Shown: piece by piece, positions 44,801-56,800 of the stretch
Layout: each line of letters begins with the position of its first letter
Position numbering within the stretch: the first letter of the stretch is position 1
From: Maniola hyperantus
Lineage: Eukaryota; Arthropoda; Insecta; Lepidoptera; Nymphalidae
DNA length: 64,000 nucleotides
Direction: 5' to 3'
Assembly: GCF_902806685.2 (NCBI RefSeq)
Contig: NC_048555.1
Span: 4,588,001 to 4,652,000, forward strand
Made by a program: the position numbers and the translations under genes
Notes under the pieces: generated by a model
Databases searched by the model: none
Told to the model about the DNA's origin: nothing
The model's input: the letters and a program-made list of their open reading frames with translations, nothing else

Positions 44801-47800
44801 TAGGTAGGTAACTTGTCTTACGGTTTTGCTAAAATACAAAAAGTAATATTACTCGGCTCGACCTACTTCAAATACCTAACGAGACGGTGTAACGAGACGA
44901 CGACAGTAATCGGTATAGGTACCTATTAAGTATACCTAATCAAACTTAGATTGGATTCGTATAAAAGGCTATTCAACTCTGCTAAAAGTTGACTCAGATT
45001 TAAATTAACCCTTTAATTTAAATAAAGTCCGAGATTTTAACTCGAAAATTTAAACAGAGATCTATGGATAGCAGGAGTTACGAGTTTGGTGGCGTACTTT
45101 GTTCATTATACCGTGAAGGGAATTTAATTTTAGTCCAAGAGCTAGTGAACGAATGGTATAGGATAGGAACTTTTATGCACCAACTCCATTACATTTTATA
45201 TTTAAAAGGCGAAACTAAAATGTGGTCTAAATTGTTCCGAAAAATTAATCCCGATAAAATAATTGAACGAAATATTTAAAACTAGCTCCGTCTAGTAGTT
45301 TGATAGATCAGTCAGTCACCTTTTCCTTTTATATATTAAAAAATAAGATTCAGCTCTTGGAGTATTCAATGAAGCCCCAAACATGCAGCCAGCCAGATAC
45401 GCCATGGAACGATTGATATTTCACACGATCGAGAATTTCGTGCGTCTAGAATCTTGATAACGGAATGCAGACTGTAGGTATGCCATTGCTCATGATAACG
45501 ACACTTTACGGTGACTCGACGAGAAATTGTTGCGATGAGAGCACGGCGATGCCATCGAACTTTATTTGGTAAAGTAAGCTCGACATTACCTTATAACAAA
45601 ATCGCAGCTCTTGGAGTATTTAATATAGCCCCAAAAATGCAGCCAAGCAGAAACTCTCCAAGGAATGTATGGCATTTCACACGATCGAGAATTTCGTGCG
45701 TCTAGATAACGAAGTGCGGTGCAAACTGCATGCCAATATTCTGCTCGAAAAAAGACACTTCATATGGTTGACACTCTGTACTAACGACTTTCGGTGTTAG
45801 TACAGAGTCGCATATTAAAATTCTTTGGGCACGTCTCCCGGCGTGAGAGTGACTCCATCGAGCCTCTTGTCGTGCAGGGCAAGGTAGAGGGCACTAGAGG
45901 GCGAGGAAGGTCACCCATGCGATGGACCGGCCAACTTAAGTCTGCTATGGGCGGTCCTTTGCACGAGTATACCAGGCTGTCGGCCAGCAGGGAGAAGTGG
46001 CGAATGCTCGTGAGGCGTATAACATCTGCCCTCAAAGACGTTGCTTCGTGATGACCACGACCACTCTGCCAAGAGTGCTACTACGAAGAAGAAGAAGAAC
46101 ATGGTTGGACGCCAGTTGCTACGCTCGAGTCTTCAACAGATGAGTGTTAGCAGCTTAGACTTTAAGAAGACGAACGGAAGTATTTCATAGCAACCGAAGC
46201 CAAGCATTGGCATGTTTGGGCGATTGCAACGAATGTGCACCCAGGCTCTGGTGATTCGACGAGGAAACTTCGAGACGAGTCGCGACTGCTTCACTACCAT
46301 CTCGATTCTTTATTCGACTAAAGTTGTATGAAAATAGTAGGTACGTTAGTACATAATAATTCTATGTGAAAATAATAAAACCGTGGCACGCGCTCGTTTG
46401 TGGAAACAATCCTTTCGATTTATATCATATATTAAAAGATCCTTTCAATATTAATAAATTATTTCAATACCTACAGAATAATATTTTTGTTTGGTCACAA
46501 TCAAAAATTGTTTACTGATTCTTTTAAAATTTTTGATCGTTTACTTTTTACTTGCTCGTTATAATTAGAGTAAATTTTGGCCGAAGAGACGTTTTTAGTA
46601 AAATATTTTTCATCTGATTTGATCGTACAGAAACCAAGCTATTGCCAATATTATATTATCATCTTTAAACTAGGTAAAAGTACCTAAGAATCAAAATGAA
46701 TCCTTTTTGTATTAGCAAACTTAAGCTTGCAGCGCGAATCTTCGTCTGAAGGTGTGACCAAACAAGGCAGTCAGAGAGAAAGAACTAAAGGGACGTTCAC
46801 AGTAGACGTTTTAATTTCAAACCTCCTACCATATAAATAAGGTTTGCGTTCACTTGCTCCCGCTTTCCCAGGTTGAAGAGGATCATGAACAAATAAATAA
46901 CAATTTACTGTTAGTGCTGTATATCGCTACAGTAGGTTTATGTCTATAAATAAATGATACTGACACCTGGCAACCCCTGCAATAAGTATAATAGTATGTG
47001 TATTACCTAGTAGGTATTTTCAAAACTAGGTACCTAATTATTAGGTATTAGGAAGTTACTTAATTATTATTAAGCTTTGCGCTTTCCACCATAGACTCAT
47101 TAGTTGAAGTCAACCGAGTTAACCTTATGGGCATGAAGTTTGGATAAGTGCCAGCGTAGATAATAGACATAAGTAGGACTAGGACATATTATAAGATGCC
47201 AGGTGCAGCCACGGAGCAGCATTTAAATTACCACTGTATGCTTTGTAGGTATAGTTTCATAAGTTGTTTATTATTATGTATGAAATTTTCCACCACGGAC
47301 TGTCATTGACTCGTTTGCTCACTTCGGCAAAACTTGCTTTCGTTATGAATTAGCTCAACACGGGGCTAGCTAGTTAGAGTTTTTATATGGTGAGGTGTCA
47401 ATTTTGAAGGCGCAAAATAAGCCGGATTTCGAGGAATCAGGGTTCCAGAATCAGAGAGTGTCAAATTGCAAAAAATCTGTTAATCATTTGCGCGCCCTAG
47501 GGGTAAACTTCGATGCAAATCCACAACAAGCGTACCTATCGCGCGATTTGGCGCAGCCAAGCGCCTGGCAGTCTGAATGAATCGCAAAAATCTTGCTATG
47601 CGAATCAAGTTGCGAATTTTTGCGAGGCAGTGTATGACAATGCGGCGTTTACTATAAGTTTCTGCTTTAAAGTTACTTACCGACAGCAAAGCTCCTATAA
47701 GGTCAGTAGCGATGGGATCCTCAGCTCTCATCCTAGGGTCTTCTCGCATTTGAGGCGAGTAGAGCTCTGAAGTGCGTAACATATCGACAGCTCGTTCTAT

Positions 47801-50800
47801 ACATGCCACCGTTGATGGGGGTGCACCCTCTGTCGCCGTTGAGAGGAGGGATATCACCTGGGACAGAAATAATTAACTTGTTATTGGGTTAAGAGATAAT
47901 CCAATCAGGTACCTATGAAAAGATACGTAGAAAAACCTTAGTACGCGGTAGAAAATAATACACATCGACCTTTAGAAAGATTTTGATTAGATTTTGTAGA
48001 GCATTGTCTCTGTCGTTGAGACCGACAAATCGTCACATAGGTATGAGTCTCTACAAAGCCGAAATCTCATTCTAAAGGTAGGCTGGTCAAGACCATGGAA
48101 TTTAGAAATTTACAGATGACAATAGCTGGCGCTACACCGGGCGATCGATCCACCGCGCTCCTCGCTCTCTTGCCGCGACGGATCTGCGGCTGACTTGATC
48201 TGGTTTGGATTGGCTGGAGCTATTTAGCGCTGCAGAATCGCAAGTTCCTAAAGCTGGATTGGAGGAGTACGATTCACGTTCCACGCTCCACGATCCTGAA
48301 TCGTAGATTGCGGATCGCCGATTCAAAATGGATCGTCCGGTCACGCCATACGTATGGCGGCTGGCGTATTAAAATATTTTTGATTTATACCTATCCACCT
48401 GGAACTTCCACGTCATTATTTCTGAGAAACACGAATGAACATTTTCAAACTTAAAAACGCTGTAACATAAGGACCGAAAGACACGTGACCTTATACAATT
48501 CTATTTTTATTAGAGGTAGGGAGAGGCATATATGTGAATGTTGAAAACGATAAATTCTGCGAGTGAACCTCCACAGATACGAGTATAATGTGGACCGGCT
48601 ACATTGTAATAGGTATTTCGACCCTAATTCTGGATCTTTTGTATTCGCCCCATCCCTTAATCCTCTCCCTGAATTGTTTCACATACCCTCTCAAATACTC
48701 TTTGTATTTCTCAGGCACAATGATTCCCCAAATATGGATAGATCAGTCTTAGAAAATCCATTGCTTCCTTCAGTAAATGCTCGACAATGCATGTAAGTAA
48801 AGCTACGTCTCCACCAAAGAAGCTGCCAAGAAAGGTGATAAAAATTGGCAATTTTTCTTCGGTGGAGAACCGCCTTGAGATAACGCAAGATCTGAGCTCG
48901 CGGTAACGTAACTACTTACCTATACAGGATGTAACTAGAACGCTAGCAAAAACGAAGCCCGGTGATAGTACCTACTGATGATTAGTACCTACTGATAAGA
49001 TACCACAAAAAAACATGAAAAAAAACCATACAATATTTTGTAAAAGTTCACTGCATATTGCAAATAAAACATCTGACTCTAGAGGTCAACGAACGTTGCG
49101 TAAGTAGGCCACTCGGAGTCAATGCCGTGTCGTAGGTGGAGCATTGACCCCAGTTTTGCACGCTATACCTACCTACATTGCGAGTTTGAAAAATACTAAA
49201 TCACTAAAACTACAAAATGAGGCAAATGGCTATTGGTATTGGATTGTGTTTAGGTAGTTTAACAATAACGCTAAGTTTTTGCTAGCGCTCTGGTAACAGC
49301 CTGTATAGTGTGCAAAAAAATGCTCAGTAGATATTATTATGTGCCTACAAAATTAAAAGTGGTTGCTCACTGTACACACGCGTGCACGTGGGGAGGTGAG
49401 CAGTGAGGCGGAAAATCGCTTTCTCTGTAGGTTATTGTGCACACACCGTATCTAACATAACTAAGTAATAGAAGCTTATAAAGGTAGCTTATCTAACGCA
49501 TCCTACGTAGACCGTCCGAGCACACGTTCAGTAAACCGCGCGCCATTTTACTGTCTACCACAGAACCTACTGAGTTAATTGGCTTGCATACGAACAATTT
49601 ACCTTAGTAATAGGTGATTCTAATGGTAGTCCCTGTACCTTAACTAAGATCGTCTTACGCGTTTAAGTCCCGTTAGTTCCATAGAACTTGACGTCATCGG
49701 ACAAAATGAGACAATTTCATCCTAATTTATTCCATAGAACTACATAGCATTTCACCTGGAACTTTTTTTTCTTTGACGTTATAACAAACTTCAGGATCAA
49801 TTTTAGGGTTCTGTACCCGAAGAGTGGCAACGGGACCCTAAAAATGATCCTGATGACATTCCGTCACGAAAAAAGAAAAATTTGTTTACTTTGTTCTATA
49901 GAACAATTAAAGGAAGAAAAATCTCAATTGTTCTATGAAACAAATTAGAATAAAACTGTCTCATTTTGTCCGATGACGACAAGAACAAAGGGACTTACCC
50001 TTCTTACGCAATCCATCCGAGCATACGAGAACGTCCAGCGAGCCCTATAGATTGTACTGTCCACTGAGTTATTTGACTTGCATACGAACAAAAATTTACC
50101 TTAGTAATAGGTGCTTCTAATGGTAGTCCCTGTAGCTTAGCCAATGACGTTCTCCGCAGTCCGTCCGATGCAACCGAGCGTACGTCGAGCGAGCCGCGTC
50201 GTATCGAGTGCAGCGAGCCTCGCGCTCGATCACTGTCCATTGCGTTACTTGGCTCGCATACAAAAACTACGTGTGACGTGCTCCTTTAAAAAGAAGAGAT
50301 TTTTTAAAAAATCGAGAAATTTATGAGAGCTAAGAGATGATTCTCCTAAAAATAGGTGTCTCCTAGGTGCTGTGCTAATCAAAAAAAAATTCCACATATG
50401 GATTGAAAATGTCGATGCTAAAAATTTAAGGTTGCCGTGCATGCCTCCTTAAAACCTAATAAGGCAAGTAATATCCGCGATTCATTTGTTCGCTGCTAAC
50501 CAGAGCGCTTCCCCGCTTTGATCCACGCCTCGTGGACCATCTTCTGGCATCGAATAAAATATATTGGGTAGTTACAGTTACAACTAACAACTTGCCTGCC
50601 TAAAGCTATTGAAGAACCACGGCAAGGCAACAATACTGAGTCGGGAGCGGCTCTTCGTCGCAGCATAACCGGCGCTTCCCAATCCCGAACCCCACTCGCT
50701 GCTAACCGGAGCGCTTCCCCGCTTAACTGATCAGTCAGCGGTCGTGGACCATCTTCTGGCCTCCATCCCACTACCCGGCACCACGATTTGTTTGTAAGCT

Positions 50801-53800
50801 ATAGGAGACACAAGTCGTAATTAGAAAATTAAAAAGACGGCAGCCCTGCCAAAAACATAAATTTTTCACATTTCAAAAAGGAAGGAAAACCGTCGTACTT
50901 ATTGTTTTTTTTTTCAAATAAATTCTTTCTACGCATGGGGATTCTAACATACCCCATAATCCAAATCTGTTCTGGTATTTAGAAGTTCTGGTGGAATAAA
51001 GAAACTCACATAAGAACATGAAGTGTGAAAACAATACACTCCTTTTTTTGGGCAGTCGTGTAAAAATATATATATATTTTTAAAAATATCGTAATTGAGT
51101 TGACAGATATTGTGGCATATAAATTTTCCGAATCACTCTGTAATTACAGGGTGATTCAGTTAATTAAACGATCCTCCATTCTATCATGATCCACCAGATG
51201 CAACAAGGGTCATCGATAACTCACAAGTCCGCATGAAGTGTTTTACTTCCACTTTTCATTTAGGTCAGTACATTTTCCTCGGGAAATTCATACTTCCTGA
51301 CGTGGAGAAATAATAACTTGAGTGAATGATAATAATGATTTTACTTCAAACTTTTACAATAACATCGCTTTTCCATTAGACTACCTGCCACCCTACCAGA
51401 CACCAGTAGTATATCCGTATAAGTGGTTTGGTTTGGCTAAGGGATGATAGTGTAATACTTGAGACATCGGCCTGTTGGCGTGGTCCGGGGTTCAATTTCG
51501 GGAACGCACCATTACTTTTCGGAGCTATATAGATGCATTTTAAAAAGCAACAAAGTAAATGCTTATCACTTGCTTTGACGGTGAATGAAAATATATTACG
51601 AAAACCTGCATGTTTGAGAGTTCTTCATAATGTTCTCAAAGGTGTGTGAAGTCTGCTAATTAGCACTTGGCCAACGTTGATTGCGGCCAAAACCAAAATC
51701 ATTCAATCATTCTCAAAAGAGACCGGTGATTTGTAGTGGGCTAGTAATAGGTTGACGATGATGATGATGATGAATAAATTACAAATAGGACAAGTATTAC
51801 AATAGAACACTACAAACTTTAAACTAACAAGTATATCCGAGATTATTGCCAAAACATTCTCATCCGGTTCTTAGTAGTGAGCTAGCAATAGGTTGATGAT
51901 GATGATGATGATGATGATTGATGAATAAGTTACAAGTAGATACAATAGAACACTACAAACTTGAAACTAACAAGTATCCGCTGCTGGTCGTCAGTGACAG
52001 CAACTAAGTCTCTGCAGCGGTCGGCGGCGGCGGAGAGCGCCGCTACAGCACCGATTTGCGCCCGCGCGGATGCAGCAGCGGCGCGGGCTTGCAGTATCTC
52101 TGCACACCACGCTGTCGCTCCTAATGTTTCTACCATTACCTGCAATCACAAAAGGATTAACAACTAGAGTTCAATGCCCTGAGTAAACCTAACAAAGCAT
52201 GATACAGGACTAGATGATGCCCGCGACTTCATCCGCGTGGATTAAGGTTGTTAAATATACCGTGGGAATTCTTTAACTTTCCGGGATAAAAAGTAGCCTA
52301 TGTCCTTTCCCGGGATCTAAGCTAACTTTGTACCAAATTTCATCAAAATCGGTTAAACTGCTGGGCCGTGAAAAGCTAGCAGACAGACAGACACGCTTTC
52401 GCATGTATAACATTAGTATAGAAGTATAGATGTAAACAGAACGCAAAAACGAAGCGCTAAAAGCAGCATTGAGCATTATTACGTGAGCGTACTCGGAACT
52501 TAATATTAGTAGAGCTTATGCTTGCGACTTCATCCGCGTAGACTACAAAAAATTCAACCCCCTATTTCACCCCCTTAGGGGTTGAATTTCCAAAAATCCT
52601 TTCTTAGCGGACGCCTATGTCATAATAACTATCTGCATGCCGAATTTCAGTCCGATCCGTCCAGTAGTTTGAGCTGTACGTTGATAGATCAGTCAGTCAG
52701 TCACCTTTTCCTTTTATATATTTAGATGAGACATTTTGACAGCAATACAACAACCATTTTAATCCCCGATACGCTCGGCGTTGCCGATGGGGTGTTTCGA
52801 ATCGGCACAAAAGACATCTGTCACAACTTGTATGGCACGCCATATCCAGTGAACAGTGTACTGTGTTCATAGTATTATTTGATATGTATGATCTACGTAA
52901 CAAAGTAAAAACCAGGTAAAAATTTATTAAAACGTGCCATCATGGCTTGACTGCCTTTGTACGAAGATATCGGTGTTATCAAATTACGGTGTTACTAAAT
53001 GATAGAATAACGCTAAACGCTCATATTACGTTAGCTAAACTCAAATTAACTTAAAAGTTACAGGACTATCTAACTTTGCAAGTTAGTTTTAACTGTGCGT
53101 AAATCTGCCAAAAGTGTATGTTAAAAAATCAAACGACGTTTTCCTGTGAGTTTCCCCTCCATACTAATGTCCAGATATAAAGAGGGTTAAAGTCGATTTA
53201 AAAAGTTACACTAGAGTTTCAGAACGAAACCTCGATGATTTTTCATGACATGGTGGAATAAAAATTACGCAGGATAGGTATAGGGAAAAATTGTAGGCAA
53301 AGTAATTCTACAGTAATGTCTAGACAGCACGTTTGTAAGGCTAATGGACTGATATTGAGGCGTCTCTCAGTGCTCATAAGCTCCTTAAATATTAAGTGAC
53401 TGCTTTTGACGCGAATCTTAAATATATAATAGGAAAAGGTGATTGACTGACTGACTGACTGACTGACTGACTGATCTATCAACGCACAGCTCAAAATACT
53501 AGACAGATCGGGCTGAAATTTGGCATGCAGATAGCTATTATGACGTAGGGATCCGCTAAGAAAGGATTTTTGAAAATTCAACCCCTAAGGGTTTGAAATT
53601 TGTGTAGTCCACGCGGGCGAAGTCGCGAGCATAAGCTAGTACAACATAAGACTCTATGTTCAAGATGCTTTCAGTATTCAGGCGTTAGAAATTAATCGTA
53701 AAGAAATACTTATAGCAATAGATTTAGAAGCATTTCCATAACTCGAAGAATTGAACAGATTGACAGAACAGACAGAAGATTGACAGAACGAATTACAAGC

Positions 53801-56800
53801 AAATTACATCAACCCCCGACTCGAATATTATAACGTAAGACTATGTTTAAGATGCTTTGCAGTATTAAGGTTCAGTATTCAGGTTGGAAATTAATCGCAG
53901 AGTAAAGACACCCTGATCACACGAGTAGATATATTGCCTGATTACCCTGAAGTTACTCTGATTGGGGATAGCGCGGGTGACGTGCGGGTGTGCGGAGAGT
54001 CCCCCGCCTCACACCCCGATTGCTATCTCGACCTGTCGCGAACTATAGGTAACATCATATAATAACTCAAAGGACCTTAATAATATCGCAGACAAATTAT
54101 ACCAACATACTTAATTGCATGGTTAACCGCTTTATTTGGATCGATTTGGCTTTATTTGGTTGGAGCTTAAAATTGTTTCACGTAGGTACGAAGCAATTTA
54201 CTCGTACATTCGGCATACCATTAATAGAGCAATCCTTTTTACAGCCAATAAAGGCTTGCCCAATGGCCTCGGGCACTGAAAGCTGAAATGTCTTTCACTC
54301 TTTGAAATGTACTTACAAACTCGCAACGGTTTGATTACTTCTTTATCTATTTCTATAATTTTGAATCCATATTTGACTAATAGGTGAGTAGTACTTAGTA
54401 GTTGTAGGAATAACTACTCGTAATGGTTCTAATAATTGTCGCGATCGTTTGGGTCCGTTACGACCACTTCCCGTTGTGACCACTTCTCCATTATGACCAC
54501 TTCTCGTTATGCCCACTTCCTGATACAACCACTTCCCCTTTATGGACTAGTAGATGATGCCCGCGACTTCGTCCTCGTGGATTTGGGTTCTTAAAAATCC
54601 TGTGGGAACTCTTTGATTTTCAAGGATAAAAAGTAGCGTATGTCCTCTCCCCGGGACGCAAGCTATTTCTGTACCAAATTTCGTCAAAATCGGAGCAGAC
54701 GCATTTTTATAATATTAGCATGGATAAAGGTATGTTCAAACTTAATCATTAAATTCTCTATTCCTTCACTCTCATAGCGCGATGGGACGGAAATATAATA
54801 GAGAGATATGATGCGCAGGACCGACAGTTTTAAGTGCTCTCCAAGGCGCAGATCTTCATCTTCCTTACTTTGGGCTAGTATAACTGAGAACCCGACCCGG
54901 AAATTGAACCCAGGACTAGACCTCGTCATCCGTAGTTAAACATGCTAACCCCTAGTACCGATAAGTGGTCATATCGGGAAGTGGACATATCGGGAAGTAG
55001 TCATATCGGAAAGTTTATTCAGATACAAGTCAGCCCGGGACTGCAATCTCACCTGGTGGTAAGTGATGATGCAGTTTAAGATGGAAGCGGGCTAACCTGG
55101 AAGGGGTATGGCAGTTTTTGTTAAAACCAATGCCCCTTTGGTTTCTACACGGCATCGTGCTGGAACGCAATCGCTTGGCCGCACGGCTTATGATACGCTT
55201 CGTAATGCGGCCACTAAATATCGCTTGCTTTACTGCAGGGCGATTGTCTAAAACCTGCATCAATCATTATTACAATCTCAATTGTTCTGATTGGCTGAAT
55301 TTGTGCGATTCTTGTTGCAACAATGCATTGTGGCCAATAGTGAGCGAGCATTAACCAATCAGAGATGATTGCGATCGTGACATTGTAGCTGTCAAACAAC
55401 CGCGGTAGGGCCACTGGTGAACGAAAACAACGTGAAGAAATCTGCATGCCTGAGAGTTCACCATATTGTTCCCAAAGGTGTGCGAAGTTTCCAATCCGCC
55501 CTTGGCCAGCGTGGTGGACCAAGCCCTTGTCATTTTGAGAGGAGATCCGTGAGCGCAATAGTGAGCCGGTCATGGGTAGTTGATGATGATGATTATAGCA
55601 ATAACAATAACAAAGTACTTACCTAAGTATAAGCAGAATATTATTTAAAAGAAGATAAATAAAAGTTTCAAATAATATTATGATACATCTGGTAAAAAAA
55701 GCGAACTTATTAAACTTTGAAGTGAACTTTGATTGTGTTATCAAAAGACTTCCAAAGAAAGAAAAACCTTCGATGTTCAATAAGTTTTGAACTTTGAAAT
55801 GAAGAGACAATTTTCAGAATTTGATTTGAATAAATATCATTGTTTATAGCAAAGAATTTCTAAGTACTACTTCGTAGTATTCCTATGTCGATGGTTTATA
55901 AATATTGGTTAGAAATAAGTGCCTATTACTTAGTGAAGGATTAAGGATATGCTACGTAAGATGGTCTTAAATCGTAAGCCTACTTGGAATGAAAAATGAT
56001 TTTTTTATCAATAACTTCACTGAACAATTAATCTAAATACGTAAAAGCTAATGTGTAGATAGATATGTTAGGTATAATTTATAACTTTAACAAGGAAATT
56101 TTTAATATATTCGTGCATGTAAACTTATTTTAATTTTCGCAAAAAATTTGCGAATAATAAAACATTTATATCCTGAGGGTTCACATCAAAAAGTTATTAT
56201 TTATCACATAAACCTTCTGACGCAAAACAAGTCATTTCGGGCTTTCGAACGCTCCATCAAAATGGCGATAAATGGACACGAATTTAAAGATCTTAGTGTC
56301 CGACATTCCATTTCCTATCCCCGATGATTGCGCTTTCAACATAATATATTCGAATTCCACCCTGCTCAATTTATACAAAATACTGCATGTGATTACAATT
56401 TTATACTTCGCGCGTCGATCGTATTTAAAATTTAAATCCATTTTGCGAGGCTTATTGACTTTTACCTCTTTGAGCGCGGAAATGTCTACAAGAGATCTTT
56501 GTCCAGCTGTGCTAGTCTGTGGGTTGACTACAACGAAGTAGTTATAAAGAGAGAGCCAGACTGCCTTATTTTATAAAAGCTGAAAGTTTCTCTGCGTATT
56601 TTCCCCAACACCGGGAGGAACGTTTGTCCGGATATTTGTTTGAATCATGGTGGCTTTGAGAGATAACATGTAATAAAGGTGTAAAAAATCTTACGTCAAA
56701 GTATAAAGTCAATTTTTTTAATTTTCTTCAGAGTAGTATTAGAAATTACGTCGACGAGCTTTTCTATAAGTAAGTACATGTAGGCATTTCAAATATTTTC

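Larger units (their letters stand above)
43385..47680 (-). other. Pde8: PDE8 intron of 4.3 kb
   Basis: It holds a CTAT/CTAC microsatellite (43931-43978), a Helitron-like C copy (44020-44193), the GC-rich element (44195-44790), a direct duplication (45351-45740) and a LINE end (45790-46100). No exon is seen. The 71-codon plus-strand ORF at 45064-45279 has no recognisable domain. Confidence 0.75.
50253..51971 (-). other. Pde8: PDE8 intron where a PAS-core exon would be expected
   Basis: Read on the minus strand, I find no sequence resembling the PAS core (for example an NPAFE-like or GEWQG-like stretch). It holds a direct repeat (50488-50770), a SINE (51430-51775) and the 149-bp duplication. 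Flanking exons can join in phase 0. Confidence 0.6.
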
